From contig NZ_CP076444.2 in the NCBI RefSeq assembly GCF_020023735.2, forward strand, positions 186,001 to 250,000: DNA of 64,000 nucleotides, written 5' to 3'. The position numbers were made by a program, and so were the translations under genes. The DNA is from Mycoavidus sp. HKI (lineage in GTDB: Bacteria; Pseudomonadota; Gammaproteobacteria; Burkholderiales; Burkholderiaceae). Positions 42,741 to 53,029 of the stretch are shown one piece after another; position 1 is the stretch's first letter; each line of letters begins with the position of its first letter. The notes beneath the pieces were generated by a model. The model saw nothing but the letters and a program-made list of their open reading frames with translations. It searched no databases and was not told the DNA's origin.

Positions 42741-45700
42741 ATGTCTCGGGCAAGCTACGCAGGTTTTGGCAAATTGTCGACAGTTACCCCCCCTTTGTTA
42801 CCTAAAAAACAGGCGCTAGCTCAGGCGAGTCGCTTGCCGCCGATAGAGTTTCCCGCTGAATTACCCGTGTCAGGCAAACGTGCGGCAATCGCCGCCGCGA
42901 TTGCCGCGCATCAGGTCGTGATTGTATGCGGCGAGACAGGTTCTGGTAAAACCACGCAGTTGCCCAAAATCTGCCTGACGCTCGGGCGTGGCCTGGGCGC
43001 AGGCGGAGATGGACTGATTGGCCATACTCAGCCACGGCGTTTGGCGGCTACCGCCACCGCGCGACGGATCGCGCAAGAGCTGCATACGCCAGTGGGGGAG
43101 GTCGTCGGTTATAAAGTGCGGTTTACTGACAAACTGAGCCGTGGCGCATCCATCAAACTGATGACCGACGGTATTTTGTTAGCAGAAACCCAATCTGACC
43201 CACTGCTGCGTGCCTATGATACGTTAATTATTGATGAGGCTCATGAGCGCAGCCTGAATATCGATTTTTTATTGGGTTACCTAAAAGAAATTCTGCCGCG
43301 CCGGCCCGATTTAAAAGTAATCATTACCTCCGCCACGTTAGATGCTGAGCGGCTTGCTAAGCATTTTAGTCACGCCGGGGGCAATGCGCCCGTGATTGAA
43401 GTGAGTGGCCGACTATACCCGGTTGAGATGCGCTATCGCCCAGTATTAAATGATGATCCGCGGGTGGCGGGTTTGTCAGCGACGACCTCATCTGCGGCGG
43501 TGTCCGGCAAGCCTGAAAGTGCGCGGGAAGCCGGGCGCGATTTGATGGAGGCGATTGTCGACGCGGTGGATGAACTGGCGCGTGAGGGCGCGGGCGATGT
43601 GCTGGTATTCTTGCCCGGCGAGCGCGAAATTCGTGAGGCGGCGCAAGCACTACGTCAACGCCATCCCCTGCACACTGAAATTTTGCCTTTATTCGCGCGC
43701 CTATCAATGGCTGAGCAAGAGCGTGTGTTTAAAACCGGCAATGCACGCCGGATCGTGCTGGCCACTAACGTGGCTGAAACTTCGCTGACGGTGCCCGGTA
43801 TCCGTTATGTAGTAGATACCGGCCTCGCGCGTGTTAAGCGTTATTCTTATCGTAATAAAGTTGAACAATTACGTATTGAACCGATTTCACAGGCGGCGGC
43901 ACAGCAACGTGCAGGCCGTTGTGGGCGGGTTGCAAATGGCATCTGTATTCGTTTGTACGATGAGGCTGATTGGCAAACGCGTCCCCGTTTTACCGACCCG
44001 GAAATTCTGCGCTCTTCATTGGCTGCCGTCATTCTAAGAATGAAATCGCTACAGCTGGCTGAGATCGAAAGCTTTCCATTTCTTGAACCGCCACCGGCGC
44101 GGGCGATTGCGGATGGCTATCAGTTATTAACTGAGTTAGGGGCCGTTGATAGTGCCCACCACTTAACGCCGGTTGGTCAGACCCTAGCGAGACTGCCGCT
44201 TGATCCGCGAGTCGGTCGGATGATTTTGGCTGCGTGTGAGCAACAAGCATTGCACGAGGTACTCATTATCGCCAGCGCACTATCGGTGCAAGATCCGCGT
44301 GATCGCCCGCTTGAGCAACAGGGCGCTGCTGATACGGCGCATCGTAAATTTGCCGATCAAAAGTCGGAGTTCTTAACTTTGCTTAGAATCTGGCAGTGGT
44401 TCGATGAAGCGCTGGCGCATAAAAAATCAAACCGGCAATTGCTGGATTTATGCCGCGCCAATTTCCTGTCACATTTACGTTTACGTGAATGGCGCGATGT
44501 CCATAGCCAGTTATTGACCGTGGTTGGTGAGCAGGGGTGGCGGATTAACCAGACAGCCGCGACATTCGAGCAAATCCACGTGTCACTGTTGAGCGGGTTA
44601 TTGGGAAATCTTGGGCTGAAAGCGGACAACGAACCTTATTATCTGGGCGCTCGCGGGATCAAATTTTATTTATGGCCTGGTTCGAACTTAGCCAAAAAAG
44701 CTGGACGTTGGATTATTGCAGCTGAGTTGGTCGAGACCAGCCGCTTATTTGCGCGCACCACCGCGGCCATTGAGCCAACTTGGATTGAGCGTGCTGGCGC
44801 GCATTTACTACGGCAATCCATCAGTGAGCCGCACTGGGAAAAGAAAGCGGCTCAGGTGGTCGCCTTTGAGCGCGCAACGCTATATGGTTTAACGGTTTAT
44901 CATCGCCGTCGCGTGAGTTTTGGTAAACAGACGGCGCAAGCTGCGCTACAGGCGCGGGAAATTTTTATTCGCTCCGCTTTGGTTGAGGGCGAGTTTGACA
45001 CTAAGCTGCCATTTTTCAAACACAATCGGCAATTGATCGCTGAGATTGAGCAACTTGAACATCGCTCTCGGCGCCAAGATATTCTGATTGATGATGAGTT
45101 GATTTATGCTTTTTACGATCAAGCCATTCCGCCTGATATTTATACCGGCGCTGATCTTGAGCGTTGGTATCGCCAGGCCATGCGGAGTCAACCTAGCAAA
45201 AATGAAAAGCTCCTTTTCTTAGCCCGCGATGATCTAATGCGGCATGAAGCCGCTGGCGTGACGACCGAGCTCTTTCCGAAAAAACTGGTACTGGCTGGGA
45301 TTGAAATGGCAATCTCCTATCACTTCGAGCCAGGCTCACCCCGTGATGGGGTGACCTTGGCAGTGCCAATTTTTGCATTAAACCAAATCGATGCGCATCG
45401 TTGTGAATGGCTGGTGGCGGGAATGCTTAAAGAAAAAGTCCATTTATTGCTCAAATCATTGCCTCAAAAATTGCGCCGCCATTGTGTTCCCTTACCTGCT
45501 TATGCGGCGGGCTTTGTCGAGCGCGCAAGGTTCGGCGTGGGTAGTCTGATGGAAGCTCTGAGTGCGGATATCCGCGAGCAAGAGCAACTCAATGTGCATA
45601 TGACTGATTTTAAGCTCGAAACCTTGCCGTCGCACCTGTTCATGAGTTTCAAAGTGATCGATGAATATGGTCGGCAGCTTGCCTCGGGTCGTAATCTTGC

Positions 45701-46700
45701 GCAATTGCGGGCAGAATTAGGTACCCAAGCACAGCAAAATTTCCAGAAAATTGCGCTTAAAGCAGTGACTGGCGTAACCGAAGAAAAAGTAAAAGCACAA
45801 AATAATGAAAAAGCACACAACCCTAAGGCCGCTGCAGCACTCTACGAAAATTTGACCAGCTGGAGTTTTGGCTGCTTGCCAGAACTCATGGAGATTGAAC
45901 GCAAGGGCGAAACTTTGATTGGCTATCCAGCACTGGTTGATCGCGGTGCAGCTTGCGATCTAGAGCTTTTTGATCTACCGCAAGAGGCGGCGCGCGCTCA
46001 TCGAGTTGGCCTACGGCGGCTTTTTGCGTTGCAACTGCGTGAAGCAATTCGTTTTATCGAAAAAAATCTGCCGGGTTTTCAGCAGATGGCAATGCAATAC
46101 ATGCCGCTTGGCGCCGCAGATGAGCTGCGTGCGCAAATTATCACCTGTGCGCTCGAGCTTGCTTGTTTACGCGAGCCATTGCCTACGGATGCAGCGACTT
46201 TTGCTATCCGCTGTGATGAAGGGCGCAGTCGCTTTACATTACTCGCCCAAGAAGTTGCTCGCTTGGCAGCACAGATTCTGACGGCATACGCCACGGTATC
46301 GAAAAAACTCGCTGCAGTAAAAAGTTTTGCGCCGGCTCATGCCGATATGACGCAACAATTGAAGGCTTTGATTGGGAGGCATTTTCTGCTCGATACGCCT
46401 CATGAGCAGCTGGCCCATTTTCCGCGTTATTTACAAGCGATGACACTACGCATCGATAAATTAAAAAATGATACGGCTCGTGATGCACGGCTGTTTGCTG
46501 AGTTTTCGCCGTTGAGTGTGCGTTATTTACGCACCCAAGGGCAGCGGCGTCAGACGGCTCATATCATCGATCCGCAACTGCAGGCATTTCGCTGGCTGCT
46601 CGAAGAATTGCGCGTATCGCTTTTTGCGCAGGAGTTGCGTACCCCGATGCCAATCTCAGTTAAACGGTTACATAAAATTTGGGAGTCGCTTGAGCGATGA
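42741..46700 (+). CDS. hrpA: ATP-dependent RNA helicase HrpA
   Basis: 1319 residues from the ATG at 42741; a TTG at 42732 is also in frame. DEAH-box helicase. Walker A GETGSGKTTQLPKI, DEAH box IIDEAHERSLNIDF, motif III TSATLDAERLAKHF, and motif VI QRAGRCGRVANGICIRLY are all present. The long C-terminal half (DUF3418-type, from about residue 660, GIKFYLWPGSNLAKKAGRWI) is the HrpA-specific extension. HrpA helps rescue stalled or collided ribosomes in E. coli. Intact over its whole length. Confidence 0.95.
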   Translation: MSRASYAGFGKLSTVTPPLLPKKQALAQASRLPPIEFPAELPVSGKRAAIAAAIAAHQVVIVCGETGSGKTTQLPKICLTLGRGLGAGGDGLIGHTQPRRLAATATARRIAQELHTPVGEVVGYKVRFTDKLSRGASIKLMTDGILLAETQSDPLLRAYDTLIIDEAHERSLNIDFLLGYLKEILPRRPDLKVIITSATLDAERLAKHFSHAGGNAPVIEVSGRLYPVEMRYRPVLNDDPRVAGLSATTSSAAVSGKPESAREAGRDLMEAIVDAVDELAREGAGDVLVFLPGEREIREAAQALRQRHPLHTEILPLFARLSMAEQERVFKTGNARRIVLATNVAETSLTVPGIRYVVDTGLARVKRYSYRNKVEQLRIEPISQAAAQQRAGRCGRVANGICIRLYDEADWQTRPRFTDPEILRSSLAAVILRMKSLQLAEIESFPFLEPPPARAIADGYQLLTELGAVDSAHHLTPVGQTLARLPLDPRVGRMILAACEQQALHEVLIIASALSVQDPRDRPLEQQGAADTAHRKFADQKSEFLTLLRIWQWFDEALAHKKSNRQLLDLCRANFLSHLRLREWRDVHSQLLTVVGEQGWRINQTAATFEQIHVSLLSGLLGNLGLKADNEPYYLGARGIKFYLWPGSNLAKKAGRWIIAAELVETSRLFARTTAAIEPTWIERAGAHLLRQSISEPHWEKKAAQVVAFERATLYGLTVYHRRRVSFGKQTAQAALQAREIFIRSALVEGEFDTKLPFFKHNRQLIAEIEQLEHRSRRQDILIDDELIYAFYDQAIPPDIYTGADLERWYRQAMRSQPSKNEKLLFLARDDLMRHEAAGVTTELFPKKLVLAGIEMAISYHFEPGSPRDGVTLAVPIFALNQIDAHRCEWLVAGMLKEKVHLLLKSLPQKLRRHCVPLPAYAAGFVERARFGVGSLMEALSADIREQEQLNVHMTDFKLETLPSHLFMSFKVIDEYGRQLASGRNLAQLRAELGTQAQQNFQKIALKAVTGVTEEKVKAQNNEKAHNPKAAAALYENLTSWSFGCLPELMEIERKGETLIGYPALVDRGAACDLELFDLPQEAARAHRVGLRRLFALQLREAIRFIEKNLPGFQQMAMQYMPLGAADELRAQIITCALELACLREPLPTDAATFAIRCDEGRSRFTLLAQEVARLAAQILTAYATVSKKLAAVKSFAPAHADMTQQLKALIGRHFLLDTPHEQLAHFPRYLQAMTLRIDKLKNDTARDARLFAEFSPLSVRYLRTQGQRRQTAHIIDPQLQAFRWLLEELRVSLFAQELRTPMPISVKRLHKIWESLER

Positions 46701-46779
46701 GTAGCGTTTTGCTTTTCCCTTTGCTTTTTATGCAAGCAGGCTATTTGAGAGAGAAAATTAAGGGTGATGAGCGGCCAAT

Positions 46780-47571
46780 TTATTGATCATGATCTGCTGA
46801 TTTTTGCCGATAGCCGAGTATGCGTGAAATACGTAATGCTGTCTCACTCAGTTGGGCGAGCCAAGCATTTTGCATCCGATCAGCGGGGGCGGAAAGGGAT
46901 AGTCCAGCAACCAGTGTGTTTGTGTCATCATGAATGCCGGCCGCAATGCAACGCACGCCTAGCTCGAGTTCTTCATTATCGCGTGCATAACCATGTTGGC
47001 GTACATGGTTTAACTCACGGGTCAACTTAGCGGCATGAGTAATGCTATTTTGCGTGTGGCCGGCTAACCCAGTACGGGCTATATACGCTTGTACGCTTTC
47101 GGTTTCATCCACGGCGAGAAAAAGTTTACCCACCGAGGTCAGATGGAGCGGCGCGCGTGCGCCAATCGCACGCACCACTTGCATCCCCGAGCGTTCGCTA
47201 TAGGCTCGTTCGATATAAACAATTTCATCTCCTTGCCGGACGGATAGGTTAATTGTCTGCCCAGTCAGTTGGCGCAGCTCGTGCATCGGCCCTAATGCAG
47301 TATCGCGCACCGAAAGCCGTGCTTTAACCACATTGCCTAGCTCCAGCAGCCGCATGCCAAGCCGGTACGCGCCGGGTTCAGCGCGATCCACAAAACGGCA
47401 AGTCACCAGATCATTGAGAATTCTATGCGCGGTAGATGGATGTAATTGAGTTTGCTGCGCAAGCTCTTTTAGGCTAATCGCTTTAGTCTGCGTGGCAAGT
47501 GCGTCTAACAGCCACGTCATGCGCTCAATCACCTGAATCGAAGTTTTAGTTGGCGAACTGCTATCGCTCAT
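46780..47571 (-). CDS. IclR-family transcriptional regulator
   Basis: 263 residues. The N-terminal winged helix-turn-helix is SIQVIERMTWLLDALATQTK then SLKELAQQTQLHPSTAHRIL. The C-terminal effector domain shows LHLTSVGKLFLAV, LNHVRQHGYARDNEELELGV and RCIAAGIHDDTNTLVAGLSL, the usual IclR ligand-binding pattern. Target genes are not evident; the neighbours hrpA and pyrD are housekeeping genes in other units. The 3' end lies 79 bases from hrpA. Confidence 0.93.
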   Translation of the reverse strand: MSDSSSPTKTSIQVIERMTWLLDALATQTKAISLKELAQQTQLHPSTAHRILNDLVTCRFVDRAEPGAYRLGMRLLELGNVVKARLSVRDTALGPMHELRQLTGQTINLSVRQGDEIVYIERAYSERSGMQVVRAIGARAPLHLTSVGKLFLAVDETESVQAYIARTGLAGHTQNSITHAAKLTRELNHVRQHGYARDNEELELGVRCIAAGIHDDTNTLVAGLSLSAPADRMQNAWLAQLSETALRISRILGYRQKSADHDQ

Positions 47572-47670
47572 CGCATTGAGTAAAAAGAAGGGAAAGTCTT
47601 TTTATACCATAAGTGGCTTGCTCGCTTATTGAACATGCGCATTCGGCACAACAAAACTTTAAAGCTTGCA

Positions 47671-48723
47671 TCATGTGATGGATGCGCCAGCGGTCGGGAT
47701 CTCTGCAAGTGCCTGTGCGCATTCGCGTACAAGGGCAGGGCCGCGGTAAATGAGCCCTGTATATAATTGTACAAGTGATGCGCCTGCAGCTAGCTTTGCA
47801 CGTGCATCGTCGGCTGAAAAAATCCCGCCAACGCCAATGATAGGAATGGCATCGCCTAAGGCAGCATAAAGTTGGCGAATCACGGCATTTGAAGCATCGA
47901 ATAACGGCTTGCCTGATAAGCCGCCTGCTTCATCCGCAGATTGGAGCCCAGTAACCGATGTACGTGATAGCGTTGTATTGGTTGCAATGACTCCCTCAAT
48001 ACGGTGGCGTAGCAAAGTATCGGCGATTAATTTAATCTGTTCATCATCAAGATCGGGCGCAATTTTTAACACTAAGGGTACGTGTTTTTTGTATTGATCG
48101 GCTAGGCGCTGCTGTTTATCTTTTAATGTAGCAAGTAAGGCATCAAGGGCCGCTTGATCTTGTAACTGACGCAGGTTTTGTGTGTTTGGCGATGAAATAT
48201 TAATCGTCACATAGCCGGCAAATGGGTAGACTCGTTCCAGGCAATACAAATAATCATCGGCCGCTTGCGCGAGCGGCGTGTCGGCATTCTTGCCAATATT
48301 GAGGCCAAGGACACCTTTAAAATGTGCGGCTTGTACATTTTCTACAAATTGCTCAACGCCGCCATTATTAAACCCCATCCGGTTAATCAAGGCGCCAGCC
48401 TCGGGCAGACGAAACAGGCGTGGACGTGGATTGCCAGGTTGCGCGCGTGGCGTCACCGTGCCTACCTCGATAAAGCCAAAGCCAAGCGCTGCGAGGCCAT
48501 CAATGCAGCCACCGTCCTTGTCTAAGCCCGCGGCCAGGCCAACTGGGTTATCAAAATGTAGCCCCATGACTGTGCGTGGTGCGCGGACTGTGCATAAACC
48601 TGGAAGTTTAGTCGCGCCAATGCGACTCGCTGTGCGCAGCAGCGAAAGAGTCAAATGATGTGCTGCTTCTGCGTCCAGACGGAACAGACATGAGCGTGCA
48701 AGCGGATAAAGGGAATTCAACAC
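47671..48723 (-). CDS. pyrD: Dihydroorotate dehydrogenase (quinone), class 2
   Basis: 350 residues from a GTG at 48723 ([20 protein letters not shown], the membrane-associating helix typical of class 2). It oxidises dihydroorotate to orotate with ubiquinone in pyrimidine synthesis. Conserved segments: [66 protein letters not shown] (with the catalytic Ser) and [15 protein letters not shown], then [20 protein letters not shown]. Complete. Divergent from the Nudix gene. Confidence 0.95.
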   Translation of the reverse strand: MLNSLYPLARSCLFRLDAEAAHHLTLSLLRTASRIGATKLPGLCTVRAPRTVMGLHFDNPVGLAAGLDKDGGCIDGLAALGFGFIEVGTVTPRAQPGNPRPRLFRLPEAGALINRMGFNNGGVEQFVENVQAAHFKGVLGLNIGKNADTPLAQAADDYLYCLERVYPFAGYVTINISSPNTQNLRQLQDQAALDALLATLKDKQQRLADQYKKHVPLVLKIAPDLDDEQIKLIADTLLRHRIEGVIATNTTLSRTSVTGLQSADEAGGLSGKPLFDASNAVIRQLYAALGDAIPIIGVGGIFSADDARAKLAAGASLVQLYTGLIYRGPALVRECAQALAEIPTAGASIT

Positions 48724-48785
48724 GATTGAGCATTAATAATGAAAGTTCGCTATTATGAACGAATTAACAAATAACCAACGCTATT

Positions 48786-49331
48786 ATGAAATTCTGCCCT
48801 ACTTGTGGTGACACGGTGAATTCAGTTATCCCACCTGGTGATAACCGGGAGCGTTTTGTGTGTATTCATTGCGGCGAAATTCATTACCAAAATCCTCGCA
48901 ATATAGTTGGCACAGTGCCGGTCTGGGACGGCAAAGTTTTACTCTGTCGTCGTGCAATCAATCCGCGTTATGGCTTTTGGACCTTACCAGCGGGCTTTAT
49001 GGAGCTGGACGAAACCACGACTCAAGCAGCTGCTCGGGAAACCCTCGAAGAAGCTGGGGCGCGGATTGAAATACAGGAGCTTTACTCGTTATTAAATGTA
49101 CCCCGCGCGCGTCAGGTCCATATTTTTTATCGCGCCCGTTTGCTAGATCTTGACTTTGCTGCAGGTGAAGAAAGTTTAGAGGTGCAACTTTTTGACGAAG
49201 CAAGCATTCCTTGGCCTGAAATCGCTTTTGCAAGCGTTGAACAAACCTTGCGTTTTTTCTTTGCTGATCGCGCTAGCGGAAATTTTAAGCTACATACGGG
49301 TGATATTCTCCATACCTTACACTCAGGCTGA
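48786..49331 (+). CDS. Nudix hydrolase with N-terminal zinc ribbon
   Basis: 181 residues. Two Cys pairs, CPTCG near residue 4 and CIHCG near residue 27, form a zinc ribbon. The Nudix box is GFMELDETTTQAAARETLEE followed by AGA, fitting G-x5-E-x7-R-E-U-x-E-E-x-G. The layout resembles a short NudC (NAD pyrophosphatase/deNADding) but lacks the N-terminal third of NudC, so the substrate is not certain. ATG start, divergent from pyrD with about 60 bases between. Confidence 0.9.
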   Translation: MKFCPTCGDTVNSVIPPGDNRERFVCIHCGEIHYQNPRNIVGTVPVWDGKVLLCRRAINPRYGFWTLPAGFMELDETTTQAAARETLEEAGARIEIQELYSLLNVPRARQVHIFYRARLLDLDFAAGEESLEVQLFDEASIPWPEIAFASVEQTLRFFFADRASGNFKLHTGDILHTLHSG

Positions 49332-49429
49332 GCTTGAACTATTGCCATTCATGATGGGGGTCTTTGTGCACTATAATGAACCGGCACTCTCGGTTTATCC
49401 GGTGATCATGGTTTGCCCATCTTTATACT

Positions 49430-49976
49430 ATGTTGCCTTGGCTGCACAATAATGATCCCTTCCCAAGCGTTGAATCCGCGCTTGACTCAGGCAGTGGCGC
49501 GTCTGGCTTGCTTGCGGCAAGCGAAACATTAGATGTGCAACGCCTGCTCGCGGCTTATCGCCAGGGCATTTTTCCATGGTATTCAGACGGCCAACCGGTC
49601 TTGTGGTGGAGCCCAGATCCACGTATGGTTCTGGTCCCTGCAGAATTTAAGATATCGACCTCATTTAAAAAAACGCTAAAACGCGTACTACGCGAGCCTG
49701 CTTGGGAAATCCGCGTGGATACCTGTTTTATCGATATCATCACGGCGTGCGCCCACGTCACACGGCAGGCCCAAAGCGGAACTTGGATTACGGCGGATGT
49801 GCTGGCGGCCTACAGTGCGCTGCACCAGCAGGGATTTGCGCATAGCGTTGAGACTTGGTATGAAAATAAGTGTGTTGGTGGTTTATATGGCATGAGCGTT
49901 GGCATGATGTTTTTTGGTGAGTCGATGTTTGCGCTACGCCCCGATGCATCCAAAATTGCACTGGCTGCATTAGTTA
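49430..49976 (+). pseudogene. aat: aat, 5' part, interrupted by IS982
   Basis: N-terminal 182 codons of leucyl/phenylalanyl-tRNA-protein transferase: [54 protein letters not shown] and [20 protein letters not shown]. The frame breaks at ALV where an IS982 element is inserted, then reads LNSG and a stop inside the element. The aat enzyme adds Leu or Phe to proteins for ClpS/ClpAP degradation. The missing quarter includes conserved CQQNTPHLASLG, so the truncated product should be inactive. Confidence 0.93.
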
Positions 49977-50995
49977 ACCTCAATTCGGGTTAAGCCAACG
50001 CATTCTGGCAAGGTCCCAAAGGGAGTTTAGGCTTATTTGGCATAAGGCAGTAAGCGATGATGCCGCTGAGTAAGTTGACGGCAAAATTAATAGGAGAGCG
50101 ATGTCGAGTATGCTCAATCTGGCAAAGATTTTTCAGTTCATCAAAGACGGTTTCGATAATTGAACGGCGGCACAATAAAGCTTGATCGAAAGCAGACAAG
50201 GTAACGCGCTTCATATTGCGTCGAACCTTGGTAATCAGATCAATGCCGAGTTCTTTTAAGGTCTGCGAGAGTTTTTTTGAAAGATATCCTTTATCCGCAT
50301 AAAGTGTGCCGAACAGTGAGTGCGCTAGTTCAGGCAAAGGCTTACGATCATCGACATTACCCGGCGTGAGTCGAATACTCAGCAGTTCACCCTGGTGATT
50401 AATGATTGCATGCAGCTTGAAGCCAAAGAACCATCCTGTGGAACTCTTACCACGCGCTGCCATGCCGTCAAATACACGGTGGCGACTAATACGCAGATTG
50501 TCGCACACTGCAATAGGCGTAGAGTCTGCAATAGAAATCCCTGAACATTGCCCTTTGAGGGTTTCAAACAGAGCGGCCAAAGCAAGGTTACAGCGTGGTA
50601 GCAGTTCAATACAGCGATTATACGAAGGCAGATTCGGAAAGGCTTCACGCAGATGCTGGCAAACATGATTGCTGTAGAATGACTTGAATTGCCGATAGCG
50701 AATTTGATGAAAAAGCACGACTAGCGTCATCAGTTCTGCTAAAGATAGGCTTGTAGCACGCAAGCGTTTGCGTTTTCCGCTAGATAACAACTTTTTGTTG
50801 AGCTCCGGCTCAAATTCTTTGCAAAAATCATCCATCAAGCAATAAAGTTCTGTAAGATTATCCACGGGCGCTCCGTTTTTTCTTAGAGGTTTCTGTTCGC
50901 AAAACTTATATTCTCTTCGAAATACTCAGTGCCCGCTTCATTTTCTAGAAAAATTTCTTCCCTTACCTCTGCATTTCCTTATCCCGAATTCAGGT
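49977..50995 (-). mobile_element. Complete IS982-family insertion sequence
   Basis: 1019 bases bounded by 18-base inverted repeats: ACCTCAATTCGGGTTAAG at 49977-49994 and its partner at 50978-50995, 16 of 18 matching. The 6-bp direct repeat TAGTTA flanks it on both sides (49971-49976 and 50996-51001). Removing the element and one TAGTTA copy restores the aat frame exactly (A-L-V-S-H-L-K). It looks recent and potentially active. Confidence 0.95.
49990..50865 (-). CDS. IS982-family transposase
   Basis: 291 residues, GTG start at 50865 (D-N-L-T-E-L-Y). DDE-type transposase of the IS982 family. N-terminal [20 protein letters not shown]; first catalytic Asp in [17 protein letters not shown]; second in [12 protein letters not shown]; Glu in [15 protein letters not shown] followed by QIEHTRHRS. 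Full length with no stops. The related relic at 10351-10531 shows that this family has been in the genome before. Confidence 0.93.
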   Translation of the reverse strand: MDNLTELYCLMDDFCKEFEPELNKKLLSSGKRKRLRATSLSLAELMTLVVLFHQIRYRQFKSFYSNHVCQHLREAFPNLPSYNRCIELLPRCNLALAALFETLKGQCSGISIADSTPIAVCDNLRISRHRVFDGMAARGKSSTGWFFGFKLHAIINHQGELLSIRLTPGNVDDRKPLPELAHSLFGTLYADKGYLSKKLSQTLKELGIDLITKVRRNMKRVTLSAFDQALLCRRSIIETVFDELKNLCQIEHTRHRSPINFAVNLLSGIIAYCLMPNKPKLPLGPCQNALA

Positions 50996-51001
50996 TAGTT
51001 A

Positions 51002-51210
51002 GCCATTTAAAACGGCATAATGTAAACATGCTCGACTGCCAACAAAATACACCACACCTGGCCTCACTCGGCGGGCGTGAAATTCCGCGTCATCTATTTA
51101 TGGCTCATCTGAGTCAGGCTGTGGCTGCGCCGCCCATTCCATGGCAGTTTGACAAAACAGCATTGCTCGATGTCATCACCCGCTATAGCGAACCAAACAA
51201 CGGTGTTTAA
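51002..51210 (+). pseudogene. aat: aat, 3' part, interrupted by IS982
   Basis: Continues the aat frame after the IS: SHLKRHNVNMLDCQQNTPHL then ASLGGREIPRHLF and a C-terminus ending EPNNGV. With the 5' part the gene would encode about 251 residues, normal for Aat. It has no start of its own in a meaningful position. Its last 4 bases overlap the convergent end of ssb. Confidence 0.93.
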
Positions 51211-51716
51211 AACGGAATATCGTCGTCCATTTCATCAAATCCACTACTTGCTGGCGCATGGGCGGGCGCACTGCTAGGGCGGTTTGCCGCTGCGTTTGCA
51301 GGAGTGAAATTGCTTGTGCGCGCAGGGGGTTGAGCGGACCCTTGCCCGTAGCCTTCTTGATCCATTGAAACTGTGCCAGTGCTACGCCCGCCGAGCATTT
51401 GCATTTGGTCACCCATGATTTCAGTTGAATAGCGATCCTGCCCGCTTTGGTCTTGCCATTTGCGAGTGCGAATCCGCCCTTCAATATAGACGGATGAACC
51501 CTTCTTAAGGTAGTCCCGTATTACCTCTGCTAGCCGGTTAAAGAAAACGACGCGATGCCATTCAGTCAGTTCTCTCATTTCGCCACTTGCTTTGTCTTTG
51601 TAACGTTCCGTAGTAGCCAGACGAATATTGGCTACCGGATCGCCATTAGGTAAAGCGCGGATTTCAGGATCGGCGCCAAGATTGCCAACCAGTATAACTT
51701 TATTCACGGATGCCAT
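51207..51716 (-). CDS. ssb: Single-stranded DNA-binding protein
   Basis: 169 residues. The OB-fold starts [20 protein letters not shown] and includes [17 protein letters not shown] and [20 protein letters not shown] Gln/Pro/Ala-rich linker leads to the acidic C-terminal tip [10 protein letters not shown], which docks partner repair and replication proteins. The ATG shares one base with the stop of the MFS gene upstream, so the two are coupled. Confidence 0.97.
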   Translation of the reverse strand: MASVNKVILVGNLGADPEIRALPNGDPVANIRLATTERYKDKASGEMRELTEWHRVVFFNRLAEVIRDYLKKGSSVYIEGRIRTRKWQDQSGQDRYSTEIMGDQMQMLGGRSTGTVSMDQEGYGQGSAQPPARTSNFTPANAAANRPSSAPAHAPASSGFDEMDDDIPF

Positions 51717-52912
51717 TAATTTCCCCTGTCAATTCGATGCATAGATTCAGAAAAGCGTGCCGCGCGTGGGCATTGCATATTGGCGGCGATTATAAGCCAT
51801 GCAACCACGAGTACCGCGCAGCTTATAAATACTGTGTGATAATCGGCATTTTTCAGCAACCAGCCGCCGAACACACCGCCCATAAAATAGCCGAGCGCCT
51901 GCACAGTGTTGTAAATACCCATTGCGGCACCTTTGCGTGCGCCGGGTGCTAGGGTTGAGATAAGCGAGGGTTGCACAGCCTCAAGCACATTAAAACCCGT
52001 AAAATACACTGTCAGTATGCCCGCTAACCACCATAGAGTAGGTGGAAATTCAGCGAATGACAACTGGCTGAACAGGATACATAAAATAGCGATGAGCAGT
52101 ACGGTTTTCATGCGGCCATATTTCCCCGCAGCAATAATCGCCGGGATCATCAGTACAAAAGACAATCCCATCACAGGCAAATAAATCTTCCAGTGCGCAG
52201 TAATGGGTAGCCCAGCCGTTACCAGTAAGTGCGGGACTACAATAAAAAGGGCAATCTGGGTGAAGTGCAAGACGAACACACCAAAATTGAGTCGTAGCAA
52301 TTCCGCATGGCGTAGTACTTGTGTAAAAGGGGCTTTGCTATGCGCGGTTGGGGTGGCTGGGGTAGGGACGACCCATAACACCACACCGATTGACGCGACC
52401 GCGAGTAGGCCAATGATGCTGAACAATCCGCTCATGCCGAGCCAGCCAAATAAAGTCGGCGCCGCCACCAGCGCCACCGCAAATGATAAGCCGATGCTCG
52501 CACCTACCATCGCCATTGCTTTAGTGCGATTTTCTGTCGTAGTGAGGTCAGCTAACAAAGCGGTGAGCACTGACGAGATGGCGCCGGCGCCCTGCAGAGC
52601 GCGGCCAATGATGATCCAGGTCAGATCGGAGGCCAATGCTGCTACTAGACTCCCCAGTGCAAAAACCAGCAGCCCCGCAATAATCACGGGTTTGCGCCCA
52701 AGCCAATCGGATAGCCACCCATAAGGAATGTAAAAAAGCGATTGCGCCAGTCCATAAATCCCAAGCGCCAGCCCGACAAGTAAGGCATTGTCGCCGCCTG
52801 GCACGGTCTTCGCGTACACTGAGAAGACCGGCAGAATCAAAAAGAGACCTAACATGCGCAACGCGAAAATCGCCGCAAGCGAAACGGTTGCGCGAATTTC
52901 TTGTGAGTTCAT
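51716..52912 (-). CDS. Major facilitator superfamily transporter
   Basis: 398 residues from the ATG at 52912 ([20 protein letters not shown]); a TTG at 52930 is in frame but less likely. About 12 membrane helices. The loop 2-3 signature is present as [18 protein letters not shown], and helix 5 resembles drug exporters ([19 protein letters not shown]). Burkholderia carry this MFS gene between ssb and uvrA. The substrate is not known; drug or metabolite efflux is likely by family. It is divergent from uvrA. Confidence 0.9.
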   Translation of the reverse strand: MNSQEIRATVSLAAIFALRMLGLFLILPVFSVYAKTVPGGDNALLVGLALGIYGLAQSLFYIPYGWLSDWLGRKPVIIAGLLVFALGSLVAALASDLTWIIIGRALQGAGAISSVLTALLADLTTTENRTKAMAMVGASIGLSFAVALVAAPTLFGWLGMSGLFSIIGLLAVASIGVVLWVVPTPATPTAHSKAPFTQVLRHAELLRLNFGVFVLHFTQIALFIVVPHLLVTAGLPITAHWKIYLPVMGLSFVLMIPAIIAAGKYGRMKTVLLIAILCILFSQLSFAEFPPTLWWLAGILTVYFTGFNVLEAVQPSLISTLAPGARKGAAMGIYNTVQALGYFMGGVFGGWLLKNADYHTVFISCAVLVVAWLIIAANMQCPRAARFSESMHRIDRGN

Positions 52913-53029
52913 AGATAAGGAGGCAATCAAAGAAAAACAAACAAACGCAGTAGATAAAATTTGGAATTGAGCATGCTGCTCAGTAAGCGATTATAGTAAC
53001 AGGTTTGAGCTCCTTTTTTGCTACAGGTT

